The notes: a model not told the origin generated them from the sequence alone. Positions 1 through 10,145 are shown, numbered from the stretch's first letter. The stretch: DNA of 64,000 nucleotides from Schistosoma mansoni (GCF_000237925.1 NC_031500.1:18749753-18813752); one strand, 5' to 3'. A program made the numbers and translations.

Positions 1-52
1 CAGTAACCCAACTGCCGGATGATTTGGCCAGGTTTCAGTGACATTTCATTGG
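1..52. repeat. Dispersed repeat fragment, also at 9350-9420
   Basis: The motif AACTGCCGGATGATTTGG recurs in reverse complement near 9375-9400 with a few changes. Family unknown. Confidence 0.5.
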
Positions 53-74
53 CCCTACAATCCACCTGAGCTAA

Positions 75-240
75 AAATTTTCTCCACCACTTCTACCGTC
101 TTTTCTTAACTTCGTTTTCAGCTGGAAACTGGTTTGTCCTCTTCCACAGTAAGTTGTTACTGATGGTATTCGTTCAAGAGAGATTGTGTATCTTGCATAG
201 ACAACTGTTTATAAATATTTGTACCTTTTTGGAAACGTAA
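75..240 (-). mobile_element. RTE-type non-LTR fragment, C-terminal coding region
   Basis: On the minus strand the sequence matches the conserved 3' coding part seen in the other RTE copies here (the stretch around LLWERTN and the RIRWP motif region). Truncated at both ends and degraded. Confidence 0.6.
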
Positions 241-400
241 AAGCTTATTCAAATGTAACTAAATGTTTTCTAATTATCTCTACTAATCCATAATATTGTG
301 GAATGATTCTAACTTAACATTTTGTTATTCAAATCATTCATGGTATGTTTATAATTTGGTTTTCACCGATTGAAAATTCACCTCTAAAGGTCACTGTATT

Positions 401-402
<2 letters not shown>

Positions 403-448
<46 letters not shown>
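403..448. repeat. (AT)n microsatellite
   Basis: About 46 bases of alternating TA. Nothing else is seen in 240-540 apart from AT-rich sequence. Confidence 0.9.
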
Positions 449-450
<2 letters not shown>

Positions 451-542
451 GATCAGATTAGATAACCCGCATAAATAGTGAAATAGCATGAAAAAGATGA
501 ATTATTCAAATAGGGGAGAGTATAAATGTAATGTATAGTAGA

Positions 543-737
543 AGCGTGGTATATACTACTGTTGTCAACAGATATAAGTAGTATGTATCATCGATCGAAA
601 GAGAAATGCCTGATAGCGGAAGGTTAGGAAGATCAAAGAAAAGAGAACCAGAGCAGTGAATGATCAATTTGGAAACGAAAGAACAATCATGCTTGAGATG
701 ATTGACTGACATTTTGCGAATGAAGTATTTACTGTCA
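543..737 (+). mobile_element. Solo-LTR family C, truncated copy
   Basis: Similar to the LTRs at 7451, 46844 and 56044 (GTGGT..ACTACT, AACGAAAGAACAATCA, TGACATTTTGCGAATGAA). The 3' end is lost where a (TTTA)n stretch begins at about 738. Confidence 0.6.
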
Positions 738-765
738 TTATTTATTTATTTATTTATTTAAACGC
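738..765. repeat. (TTTA)n stretch
   Basis: Short tetranucleotide run that borders the family F repeat starting about 760. Similar TTTA runs precede family F copies at 36055 and 59730, so it may be the tail of family F. Confidence 0.6.
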
Positions 766-1262
766 ATAAATATTGGTACAAACAAGAACCAGATACATAT
801 ACGCCACACAAATTTCATTTGATTTGCGGAGGGCTGTGATACTGCCCAAGTGCCCAAAACTGAAGCAGGTGGTTTTCTTAGGAGGCCACACCCGGAGCCT
901 TCGACCTAAAGATCTGATCTACAAGGCAGTGAAGCATCGTAAGGAGATGCAGTCTCATGGTACCGGTGACCAACGATTGATTCATACTCCATTTGTTCCC
1001 TCAGAATACTGGAGCCCATGTGCACGACTGGTTTGGAATCAGGGTTTTCCAACTCCCCTAGGTGGACTCACCGTATCCACCAACCCGGTTAAAGCACCGG
1101 ACATTCGCTTTTCGTCCTCTCAATTTCGTAAACAACAGTAATGCCACGAGAAGGCAGTGACTAGGACTTCCCTGACAGAGGGTATATACGCGTGGCGATG
1201 TGAGAGCATTTCAAGAGAGAGGGTAGCTCCCCCCCACTCTCGACCGTACCAGGGCATTTGGG
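760..1262 (+). repeat. Family F dispersed repeat, long open stretch
   Basis: About 500 bp, present seven times in this window. A frame across 773-1141 reads through motifs [23 protein letters not shown] and FRKQ; the same frame is partly open in the other copies but always broken. It carries AACAACAGTAATGCC where most copies have AACAACACCCGTGGC, a change shared only with the copy at 25865. Function unknown; probably non-autonomous or a piece of a larger element. Confidence 0.7.
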
Positions 1263-1740
1263 GACTGTTTTTAAATGTTAATTCAATCAAACAAAATTTA
1301 AGAATTTTGTTTTACATTATTCGAATATGTATATATGTATAGATATAACGCTGGATCACTAACTTCCAATCTGTTTCATAGTATCCAGAAATCTCACACT
1401 ACGTTCCAGTTCATGAACAAACATAAACTTCCTCAACATCTGGTGAAATCAACCGAATTTACATCTCTTTCTCTGGTACCAACCTTCCAAACAAACTATG
1501 ACATTCGGAGAACGTGTGCTACTATACAGATTAACAGCATATTAGTTCGTGTTCAAATTGACACGGCATCCGACATCAGCCTAGTGTCTAAAGAAATGTA
1601 TAACTTGATGGGGAAACCTCAAATGAAGCCATGTAAGAAAACTAATAAAAAAGCATCAGGAGGAGTGCTAAAATTGGTTGGCGAATTACAATGGCATACA
1701 AAACCTGTACAAGCAGTCGAGAGTACTTATCGGTCCTGCT
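1263..1740 (+). pseudogene. Ty3/gypsy-type protease fragment
   Basis: ORF from ATG 1335. The motif IDTASDISLVSKEM (active-site DTAS at residues 76-79) and ASGGVLKLVGEL match the retropepsin domain of Ty3/gypsy polyproteins. The last ~20 codons run into sequence matching the LTR in antisense. No gag zinc finger or RT follows, so it is a captured fragment. 1240-1740 is essentially identical to 25380-25864 in reverse orientation. Confidence 0.75.
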
Positions 1741-2119
1741 ATCCGCTTAGCGCAGACAGTTAATTCCAGAACACTAATAACAGCCTCTGCAATATGAATC
1801 ATTATTCTCAAACATATTGGGTTTATATACCAAACAAACTGACCACATCGTATCAATAAAATAGATAATAATATTTGTACAAGATTAAGCTAAATGTGGT
1901 TGTGAATAGGGGGGATATTCATTAATAGACCAGGGATAACTCAAGAATGGTAAATCATATAATAATAGTCTATAGGTCAAAATAAAGCTTATAATAAGAG
2001 GGACACGAATATGAATAGTTTAGTTACTTAACAATTATACAATAGGAAATATACGTATCATATTGGTCCATAAATAGTCCTCAAAAGTTACCATTCATAA
2101 ATCTCCACGGGATATAACA
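1741..2119 (-). mobile_element. Family D LTR, reverse orientation, truncated
   Basis: Reverse complement of the LTR at 19267; it ends ...GGATATAACA at 2119, the complement of the LTR start TGTTATATCC. Contains the TATATAAACC-type TATA region. About 12-15% different by eye from the partner at 25209-25380. Confidence 0.7.
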
Positions 2120-2145
2120 AGTTCAAATAAAACTATACTGTTTAT

Positions 2146-2645
2146 TTTTCATAGTTGAAATCATGGGTCAATTGAAGCTAGACCACCGTGGAAAACCTGG
2201 AAGCAATGAAATCTCCACAAAACCCCTTCTGATAATAATAATTATATGCTCACTAGTGACTGACTTCAAGATTTATGTCCTGGAGTTCTAGTGAAAAGCA
2301 GTGACCAGTGGAGTTCAACCAGGTCTGTTGTGAGATAACAACTCACTGAAGACAATTGGTGAATGGTTGCTCAAACGTCGTGGATTGGTTGAAGTTAGAC
2401 ATTAACATCATCGGATGCCGGCTCAGTGGTATATCGGTTAAGTGCTCTGGCGCGAGACTGGTAGGTCATGGGTTCGACTCTCGCGAGGCGGGATCGTGGA
2501 TGCGTACTACTGAGGAGTCCCACAATAGGACGAAACGGCCGTCTAGTGCTTCCAGGTTTTCCATGGCTGTCTAGCATCAATTGACTCATGATTTCAACTA
2601 TGAAAAATAATGAAATCTCCACAAAATCCCTTCCGATTTTAATTT
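2146..2645 (+). mobile_element. Family B ribozyme SINE-like unit, fold-back copy
   Basis: Left arm 2146-2205 is the inverted end of the element; the main body 2215-2645 is sense. Body: CTCACTAGTGAC..., tRNA-like region (GGCTCAGTGG..GGTTCGACTC B-box-like at about 2471-2480), hammerhead at 2502-2550, then the tail TCCAGGTTTTCCATGG, CTTCAATTGACTCATG-like and AATCCC. The arms pair over about 55 bases. Confidence 0.8.
2502..2550 (+). ncRNA. Hammerhead ribozyme, family B, intact core
   Basis: CTGAGGA (2510-2516), stem II GTCC/GGAC, GAAA (2532-2535), stem III ACGGCCGT, cleavage expected after C2543. Stem I pairs TACTA with TAGTG-type bases; the first base pair is A-T where the family consensus has G-C, so both sides have changed. 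Confidence 0.75.
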
Positions 2646-2649
2646 TTAT

Positions 2650-2969
2650 CATTTCATAAAGTACATAAAATCGAAGTGTTGTTTCTCCTATAATCTATCT
2701 GTACAATCAAGTTGACTAACGTTAACCCATTACCATTGGTTAAATTAATGGTTAAGGGACTCAGTTTCTAACCAATAGGTTGCCAAGTTCGAATCCTAGT
2801 CTACTTATTTCAGCCCTCTTATCTGGCACCAAAACAATGTGACTAAAATTAGACTATGTAATCATGTAAACGCTTTTTAAAAAAAAACTGTTTTAGTAGT
2901 ATGATGTCTTCAATAAAAATACAAAAATCATATACGACGGATTCTAATCATAAACTTAAAGTAAATATG
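2650..2969. other. AT-rich spacer with an old tRNA-like trace
   Basis: 2740-2830 contains GTTAAGGGACTCAG and AAGTTCGAATCCTAG, a weak, decayed tRNA-like or SINE trace. Otherwise nothing recognisable. Confidence 0.3.
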
Positions 2970-3240
2970 AACAATATCGAAGTAGTCCTCATAGGATGAA
3001 CATATTCCAACAAGTGATTGATCAATTGCAATCCTAAATAACAATGAGAAGATACAAATAAACAACATCAAGTGCGTTTGAAACTTCATCTCATTACACA
3101 AGCAAGTGGCTATCAGGACTCAGTAGCTAAGTGGATAACGCGATGACATTTGAGGCGAACGGTACTGAGTTCGAGTCCTAAATTGAACATCAACTCTGAG
3201 ACGTAGCGGGTACATCCAGCTGACGAGCCCCAAATAAGAC
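2970..3240 (+). mobile_element. Family A (Sm-alpha type) unit, truncated in its ribozyme
   Basis: Tail region, then the tRNA-like region (GACTCAGTAGCTAAGTGGATAA; B-box-like GAGTTCGAGTCC) and ACATCCAGCTGACGAG. Breaks off inside stem II at about 3240, where a family B copy begins. Confidence 0.75.
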
Positions 3241-3580
3241 TACTATGGAAAACCTGGAATCACTGAACAGCTGTAACCTCCTGTTATCGAACTACTCAAC
3301 AGTGTGCATCCACAACCCCATTAGTGGAATTCAAACCCAAGACCTTGGTGGACGGTTAACGGTCACGCAGTTTCGTGGATGGACTGAAGTTAGACATTAG
3401 TACCGTCGAATGCTGACTAAATGGTCTGCAGATTACGCGTTTGCGCGCGAGATCGAAGGTCTCGGGTTCGAGTCCTACATGTGGGATCGTAGATGAACAC
3501 TACTGAGAAGTTCCATACTACGATGAAACCGCCATCCAGTACTTCCAGGTTTTCCATGATGGTCTAGCTTTAATTATCAT
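3240..3580 (+). mobile_element. Family B fold-back copy, decayed
   Basis: Inverted left arm (3240-3330), then sense body with GGGTTCGAGTCC and a ribozyme remnant CTGAGAAGTT...GATGAAA. The core G8 is changed, so it is predicted inactive. Confidence 0.7.
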
Positions 3581-3882
3581 TCTTTAATTACAATGAGTAG
3601 TTATGTATAAAAACTATTGACTATTCTTTCGTTTCCTGTAAAATCTTGTTCAAGCTTGTATGAAATACCTTCTAAATGACTACTTATTAGTTATATTTAA
3701 GTAGATAGTATCTATAATGAGTAATATGTAATACATTTTATGCATAAATCATACTTTCAAAATGATTTTTTTCAATGTGTCTAAACATTTCTAATGTGTC
3801 ATTTTATCTTTATAATCTTGTTTAAACAAGTAAACACTAAGAGTATGAATTCATAATGGTTATTATTATTATTATAAGCAAA

Positions 3883-4136
3883 GATGGATAGTGGCTAGAA
3901 GTGGAATCCAGTTTGACGCGCGTTTCGTCCTATTTGGGACTCGTCAACTGGATGTACCTTCATCATAGATTTGATATTTACTCAGGGACTCGAATCTAGT
4001 AACATTCACTTTAAACGCCATCACGTTATTCACTCAGCTAATGAGTCCTGATAGCCACTTGGTTATGCAATGGGGTGAAGTTTAAATTCACTTGGTATTG
4101 TTTGGTTGAATCTTCCCATTGATTTTGGGGACTGCC
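3883..4136 (-). mobile_element. Family A unit, head-to-head with the next
   Basis: GCAAAGATGGATAGTGGCTA...CCAGTTTGACGCGCG: the +3-nt ribozyme variant with C3 changed to T (TTGACGA on the minus strand). Joined at about 4136 to a sense copy, forming a large inverted pair. Confidence 0.75.
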
Positions 4137-4437
4137 ATCGATGACGCGATGGCTTTTGAAGCGAAAGGTACTGAATTCGAGTACCAGAGTGACACATCAA
4201 CTCTGAGATGCAGGTACATCCAGCTGACGAATCCCAAATAGGACGAAGCGGCGCGCGTCAAACTGGATTCCACTGTTAGCAAATATCCATCTTTGCTTAT
4301 AATGCTTGTGAATAAAGGCTATATCGAGGCAATACTTACAGTATTCACATATGCCAATAACAGACTGATCAATTGCAGTCCTGAACATCAATGGTAAGAT
4401 TCAAACAAACAATACCAATAGAATAGTTCTATTGATT
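4137..4437 (+). mobile_element. Family A unit, sense half of an inverted pair
   Basis: GACGCGATGG, GAATTCGAGTACC, CTGACGAATCC and GACGAAGCGGCGCG with the extra AAA before CTGGATTCC. Tail runs to AGATTCAAACAAACAATACC. Ribozyme predicted inactive. Confidence 0.75.
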
Positions 4438-4616
4438 ATAAATATGTCTTATTCATCAGCTGATATGTATATGGATATATATGGATATTTATACCTACTG
4501 TCAATTAAGTTTTAACTGATTGAACATTTATCATGTATGTAAATAATGTAATTTGAATCCAAAATTGAGTTAACTATTAAATAAACAAATAATGATGTAT
4601 GGATTCAAGATGTATT

Positions 4617-4937
4617 TCTTTGAGTTCCAGTACGAAGCCGTGACCAGTGGAGTTCAATAGGGTCTTTTGTGAGATAATAACTCATTGAAGACAATGGTGG
4701 GCGGTGGTGCAATTTCGTAGATTAGTTGAAGTTAGACATTAACACCGTCAGATGTCGTCTCAAGCGTTAAGCGTTTTTGGGCGAGACCGAAGGTTCTGAG
4801 TTTGAATCCCGTGAGCGGAATCATGGATACGAACCACTGAAGAGTCCCATACTGAGACGAAACGGCCATCGAGTGATTCCAGATTTCCTATGCTGGTCTA
4901 GCTTCAATTGACTGATGATTTCAACTATACAAAATTT
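4617..4937 (+). mobile_element. Family B unit, sense
   Basis: Body, tRNA-like region (GAGTTTGAATCCC) and a ribozyme region with CTGAAGA and GACGAAAC retained, but stem I no longer pairs. Ends TTGACTGATGATTTCAAC. Confidence 0.75.
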
Positions 4938-5470
4938 ATTTAAGTCTTTGTTATATTAACCTGATATGTTTTTATAACCATTTCCATTTGAACTTAGTAA
5001 AGTTTAGTTGTTATGGTTTGTAAATATTTCAGATTATGAATACCAGTTTATGGAAACAGAAAATTTGATATGACTTTTAAGACTTTTTTTCGTGTTTTTT
5101 TTTCTGTACATTGATTACTAGGATTGTTTTTACCCAATCGATTCTTTTTTTAATGGTGGGAGTGAGGTAAATTGTAGTAGTACGAGATGTAGCTATTCAT
5201 ATCTAGCCAGAATGTGATTTATGTACTAAGCGGGGGGGGAGTATGAAGAGTAGCGTAGGTGAAGAGGGCTAAATAAAAAAAGAGAAAAGGTGAACTGACG
5301 ATCCAGCAACTGTATAAAATAAGGAAAGGAATAGACAACCATCAGTAGTAACGTAAGACTCAAATTAAGAAACGAAAAGTATATAGAATGAAGCTTTTAA
5401 CCTGTTGTTGATTACTGAAATAAGTCATATTAGTAACAAAATGCATGTTTGAATAAATGCTTAATACATT
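4938..5470. other. Spacer, no gene seen
   Basis: AT-rich with T- and G-runs (5098-5110, 5231-5240). No repeat family recognised. Confidence 0.3.
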
Positions 5471-5472
5471 TA

Positions 5473-5780
5473 CTTAGTATTGTTTGTTTGAATTTTCACA
5501 TTGATGTTTAGGACTGCAATTGATCAGTCTGTTATTGGCATATGTGCATACTGTGAGTATTGCCTCGATATAGCCTTAATTCACAAGCATTATAAGCAAA
5601 GATGGATATTGGCTAACAGTGAGATCCAGGATGCGATGACGTTTGAAACGAAAGGTACTGGGTTCGAGTCCCAGAGTGAACATCAACTCTAAGATCCAGG
5701 TACATCCAGCTAACGAGTCCTAAATAGGACGAAACACGCATCCTGGATTCCACTTCTAGCCACTATCCATCTTTGCTTAT
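5473..5780 (+). mobile_element. Family A fold-back copy
   Basis: 5473-5630 is antisense; 5631-5780 is sense with GGGTTCGAGTCCC. The ribozyme reads CTAACGA (G5 changed), GACGAAAC, no AAA insert. Predicted inactive. Confidence 0.75.
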
Positions 5781-5934
5781 TCTAATAAATATTTTTTCTG
5801 TCTCTATTCATGTATATTGCTTTCAAAGGAATAACCGGTAGGAAAAAATACCGAGGGTAATATCTTTTCCTAAATTACAAATGTATACCTCCTTTTTAGT
5901 ACATTTCAAAAAGAGTACAAAGAAAGTAAACCTA

Positions 5935-6125
5935 CTTACTTACTGACTTACTTACACCTACTACCCCACGTGGAGGAGAATAGGCCACCCATCAGAATTT
6001 TCCATCTAACTCTATCCAGGACAATCTTTTCCAGTTGTTCACAGTTCTTATTTATTCTTTTCATGTCTGCTTTCAATTCCCGATTCGATGTGTACTTTGA
6101 TCTTCCGCTTTTCCGTCACATTTGA
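5935..6125 (-). mobile_element. RTE-type non-LTR 3' end
   Basis: The plus strand starts with CTTACTTACTGACTTACTTA, the complement of the (GTAA)n tail, then the complement of the C-terminal coding region. Truncated at about 6125. Confidence 0.7.
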
Positions 6126-6221
6126 GTAAAGGAATAGTAGAGATAGGTATGTGATCAAATAATTGTCATTTAAAATCTACTTTATGAATAAGATTGTTAA
6201 AAAGGAAATATATCATACAAC

Positions 6222-6310
6222 TTACAATAGGACGAAACGACAGTCCAGTGCTTCCAGGTTTTCCCTGGTGGTCTAGCTTCAATTGACTCACGCTTTCAAC
6301 TATGAACTTA
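6222..6310 (+). mobile_element. Family B 3' fragment
   Basis: AATAGGACGAAACGACAGTC through the tail CTTCAATTGACTCACG; only the 3' half of the ribozyme is present. Confidence 0.7.
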
Positions 6311-6430
6311 CAATGTGACTATCGACTAGATTATTCAAAGAACTACTTAAGTTTAATTAAGTAGTCTGCAATATACTTTATCGACTCATAGCAATTAATA
6401 TAGAAAATTATAACTTGCTAATTAATTATA

Positions 6431-6850
6431 TAATAGTTGAGATCATGAGTCAATTAAAGCTAGACCACCATAGAAAACCTGGAAGCACTAGATGGCCGTT
6501 TCATCTTAGTTATGGACTCTTCAGTAGTGAGCATTCTCGATCCCACCTCACGAGTTTCGAACCCAGGACCTATCAGTCTCGTGCGCGAACGTTTACCTTT
6601 AGACCACTTAGCCGGTATCTGACGGTGTTAATGTCCAAATTCAACTAATCCATGAAATTGAGAGACACATTCACCATTGTCTTCAGTCAGTTACTATCTC
6701 ACAACAGACACAGTTGAACTCCACTGGTCCACTGCTTCTCACTAGAACTCCAGAAAATACCTCTTGAAGCCAGTCAATAGTGAGCGTATATTGATTAATA
6801 TCAGAAGGGGGGGTTGTGGATATTATAATAATTTAATAGTTGAGTTCATG
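6431..6850 (-). mobile_element. Family B full unit with direct terminal repeat
   Basis: Antisense copy. TAATAGTTGAG..TCATG occurs at both ends, 403 bases apart, so the copy is slightly more than one unit. Between them are the ribozyme, the B-box complement TTTCGAACCCAGG, the body, and TATCAGAAGGGG. Confidence 0.8.
6484..6532 (-). ncRNA. Hammerhead ribozyme, family B, core intact
   Basis: Minus strand: CTGAAGA (N7 = A), stem II with a G-T closing pair, GAAA, cleavage after ATC. Stem I is five pairs with A-T at position 1, as in the copy at 2502. Stem III has one C-A mismatch. Confidence 0.55.
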
Positions 6851-7007
6851 AATCAATTAATTATTTGTTTCTTGGTTATTTTCTCTATTCCTTAGAAGTA
6901 TGGAAATGGATATACTTTCACTTTATATTGATTAACCTTCATTTTGTATGTTTATTAATTCTTGTATTGATAGATTGCTTTTACTTCAACAGGAAATGTT
7001 ATATTCG

Positions 7008-7352
7008 CTTATTATTGCTCGTTTGAATCTTCCTATTGATGTTTAGGACTGCAATTGATCAGCTAAGTGAATAACGCGATGGCATTTGAAGCGAAATGTA
7101 GTGGGTTCGAGTTCCAGAGTGACACATCAACTCTGAGATATGGCGGGTACATCCAGCTGACAAGTCTCAAATAGCACGAAACGCGCGTCAAACTGGATTC
7201 CATTGCTAGCCACTATCCATCATTGCTTATAAAGCTTGTGACTTCAGACAATATCGATACAGTCCGCATAGGATGCACATATGCCGATAAGATACTGATC
7301 AATTGCAGTCCCTAAATAACAATAGGAAGATACAAGTAAACAACACCAAGTG
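7008..7352 (+). mobile_element. Family A unit with short inverted start
   Basis: 7008-7060 antisense, then sense with GGGTTCGAGTTCC. The ribozyme CTGACAA...CACGAAACGCGCGTCAAAC carries the AAA insert and a changed G8. Confidence 0.75.
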
Positions 7353-7450
7353 AATAACTTGAAAATTGTTGTAAGGTTAACCTTTTTTTTACTTTTCAGT
7401 AAAAACTGCAATATCTTGCATTTTCGAACATTTTGCAGTTCATGTAGTAT

Positions 7451-7732
7451 TGTGGCGTGGTCTACTTATATCCATATAAGTAGTATATGGTGTTGGTCAG
7501 ACATAGAATGTATTTTGGCAGAAGACCGATGAGCAAAGAACTGAAATGAAGCGCAATCGTTTGGAAAATGCATGAGCAATGGAATTAGAGAAGAAACAGT
7601 GAAGATTGAAACAATTGGTTGTTATTTTGCAAATTGACTGTTCATTGTTTGGTTATCAGAATTTACTGAGATAGTCTGTAATCTTTGCTTAAATACATTC
7701 GATTGTCCCCAACCAGTGTTCTGTTCACTACA
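7451..7732 (+). mobile_element. Solo LTR, family C
   Basis: 282 bp, begins TGTGGCGTGG and ends TTCACTACA (TG...CA). Flanked by GTAT at 7447-7450 and 7733-7736, a probable 4-bp target duplication. Contains the palindromic CATATAAGTAGTATATG. Confidence 0.7.
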
Positions 7733-7739
7733 GTATGAC

Positions 7740-8212
7740 AAAGCTGCATATAAGAGTGTAATTTTCATTCATTCAGAGCTATCTATATCTTCTGTGAACA
7801 CGTGATCATAGAGTATACCAGCTTGTTGGATGATGAAAGTAAATTTGAGAACATACCCTGTCTCCATGTCCCTGTACTTTACTTTGTCCATACTATTTAA
7901 TATGAGTTGTCCAATCATAATATTGTTTGTGTGTTTCCATGACTATATATGTCTATTTATGCCGGTATTAGGAATCAAAGGGGGGGGAGAGGGTGATCTT
8001 TATGTGAGACGATAACAAGACACTGACGACAAATTGAATGACTCATCTAACTCGATGGAGAGACGGAATGATGATACCAAATAAGAGGTGAACAGTTTAT
8101 TTTTACTTTCATGATCATTATTACTAATTATGGTGTCTTATTTAAATCAGTAGTATGATGTAAATGATGAGAGTTACATAAGGATGTTCTTACAATTAGT
8201 CGAATAGATTTT
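7740..8212. other. Spacer, no gene seen
   Basis: AT-rich; a G-run at 7980-7987. Short frames here lack any recognisable motif. Confidence 0.3.
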
Positions 8213-8430
8213 TATTAGAAGAGGGTTTTGTAGAGATATTAGTAATTTTATATAGTTGAAATCATGAGTCAATTGAAGGTAGACAACCATGGAAAACCTG
8301 GAAGCACTGGACGGCTGTTCCGTCCCATTGTGGAACTCCTCAGCAGTACGCATCCACGATTCTGCCCTGCGAGATTCGAACTGAGGACCTATCAGTCTCG
8401 TGCGCGAGCGTTTAACCTCCAGACTACAAT
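8213..8430 (-). mobile_element. Family B 5'-truncated antisense copy
   Basis: AGAAGAGGGTTTTGTAGAGA then the ribozyme region; on the minus strand GAAA has become GGAA, so predicted inactive. Ends in the tRNA-like region. Confidence 0.75.
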
Positions 8431-8756
8431 ATTATTAGTCAATGATTAAAACTGGTTCCAAAGTCACTACGGACTTTTCACTACCATTCATTATCTATGA
8501 ATCTCATAAGTAATTTGTAAACTATGATTATTGAATGGATTTCAATTATTGTCGCTATTTAGTGGCATCTAGCATAAGTTGGATATAATTTACTGTACTA
8601 TCATTGACCTGAAATTATAATTAGTGTTTATAAGTTATTCAGGGGTCAGTGTTAGTCCATAACTGTTACTCAGTAATCAGTTAATACGTTAAAATGTTAC
8701 AAGTGTGGAAAGTGTTATGGGTCAATTTGAAGAAAATAGAAAAAACACTACAGATT
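8431..8756. other. Spacer, no gene seen
   Basis: AT-rich, nothing recognised. Confidence 0.3.
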
Positions 8757-8905
8757 AAAAACAAAGATGGATAGTGGCTAGCAGTGGAATCCAGTTTGAC
8801 GCGCGTTTCGTCCTATTTGCGACTCGTCAGCTGGATGTACCTGCCACATCTCAGAATTAATGTGTCACTCTGAGAATCGAACCCAGTACCGTTCACTTCA
8901 AGGGT
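8757..8905 (-). mobile_element. Family A partial copy
   Basis: AAAGATGGATAGTGGCTAGC to TCGAACCCAGTACC; ribozyme with the AAA insert (CCAGTTTGAC on the plus strand) and otherwise intact CTGACGA/GAAA. Confidence 0.75.
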
Positions 8906-9349
8906 TGTCTATCATGACTCAACAACTTTGGGTGTGGTATGTTGTCGTTAGGATTGATATTTACAGGAGTAGTATCTTAATGTAAACATCAAAACCTAAC
9001 TGGAAGTACATCCTGCTGCTGGATGATTAATACGTAAAACCATGCATCTCACCTTCCACTCCTGACAATTTTCAGAATTACAATCAGTATAAACATCTAG
9101 AAAATATTGAGGTATCCATTCATTGAATCGGTCTAACAACTAATAAAGGTTAATCAATCGTAATCTGAATATGAAAATAATCGATAGGATCAAAACAGAA
9201 AGTGGTTATATTTCCTAATTTCATTGACATTTTCAATGGTAACTGGCTTATGACTAATTCTGATTTCTTTGCATTTTTCCATTTAGTATTGATTATTAAA
9301 TACTTCACTTTGGCTTCTAATTGTAGAATTAATCATAGTGTAGGGGTAG
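8906..9349. other. Spacer, no gene seen
   Basis: AT-rich. A 67-codon frame at 9202-9405 has no recognisable features. Confidence 0.3.
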
Positions 9350-9420
9350 TGAAATATCACGGAGCACTAACCAAATCATCCGGTAGTTGGGTCACTGAAT
9401 ATTGAACAGATTATCAATCC
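9350..9420. repeat. Dispersed repeat fragment, partner of 1-52
   Basis: Contains CAAATCATCCGGTAGTTGGG, the reverse complement of the left edge of the window with small changes. The following 350 bases (CACTCTTACTC-rich) show nothing else recognisable. Confidence 0.45.
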
Positions 9421-9773
9421 CTGTCAAAGTCAAGGACAACGAACGCTCATCAATTAATCATAATCCATAGACTGTCCCATGCACTGGTGGTCTCACTAAC
9501 ATCTCTGTACTCACTCTTACTCATATATTTACGTGACCACTCCCTTTGTATTATACAGTCTTCAAAGCACCCTCAGCACTTTGATACGTTGAAGGTGTAA
9601 TCCACGTTAGATATTGACCGCCAGATAAGACTTCAAAGTTATCTAGTTCGTCACATCATTCACATCTAACTTGATTAGGCCTCTAATCATTCGACAAAAA
9701 TCCTCTACATTGGTAATCTACAATAGAAACAAAATAAAAGAATAGTCCCTTACACATAAACATTTTGTATATT

Positions 9774-10145
9774 CACAGTTGAAATCATGAGTCAATTGAA
9801 ACTAGACCACCATCGAAAACCTGGAAGCATTGGACGGCCGTTTCGTCCTATTGTGGGACTCCTCAGCAGTGCGCATCCACGAACCCGCTCTCACGAGCGA
9901 GATTCGAACCCAGGACCTACAAGTCTCGAGCCGGAGCCCTTAACCGATAGACCGCTGAGCCGGCATCCAACGGTGTTAATGTCTAACTTCAACCAATCCA
10001 CGATTTTGAGCGACCGTTCACCAATTGTCTTCAATGAGCTGATATCTCTACAGCAGACTTGGTAGAACTCCACTGGTTTAGCTTCAATTGACTCATGATT
10101 TCAACTGTGAAAATACTAAATTCTCCACAAAACCCCCTCTGATTT
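9774..10145 (-). mobile_element. Family B fold-back copy
   Basis: Antisense full body 9774-10076, then a sense tail arm 10077-10145 (GCTTCAATTGACTCATG...CCCCCTCTGA). Carries an intact ribozyme core at 9826-9874. Confidence 0.8.
9826..9874 (-). ncRNA. Hammerhead ribozyme, family B, intact core
   Basis: Minus strand: CTGAGGA, GTCC/GGAC, GAAA, ACGGCCGT, cleavage after GTC. Stem I has one internal C-A mismatch (CACTG against CAATG). Confidence 0.65.

Noticed and set aside
2740-2830. tRNA gene candidate from AAGTTCGAATCCTAG and nearby sequence
   Set aside because: No cloverleaf could be drawn; it looks like a decayed tRNA-derived repeat, as do the B-box-like sites in families A and B.
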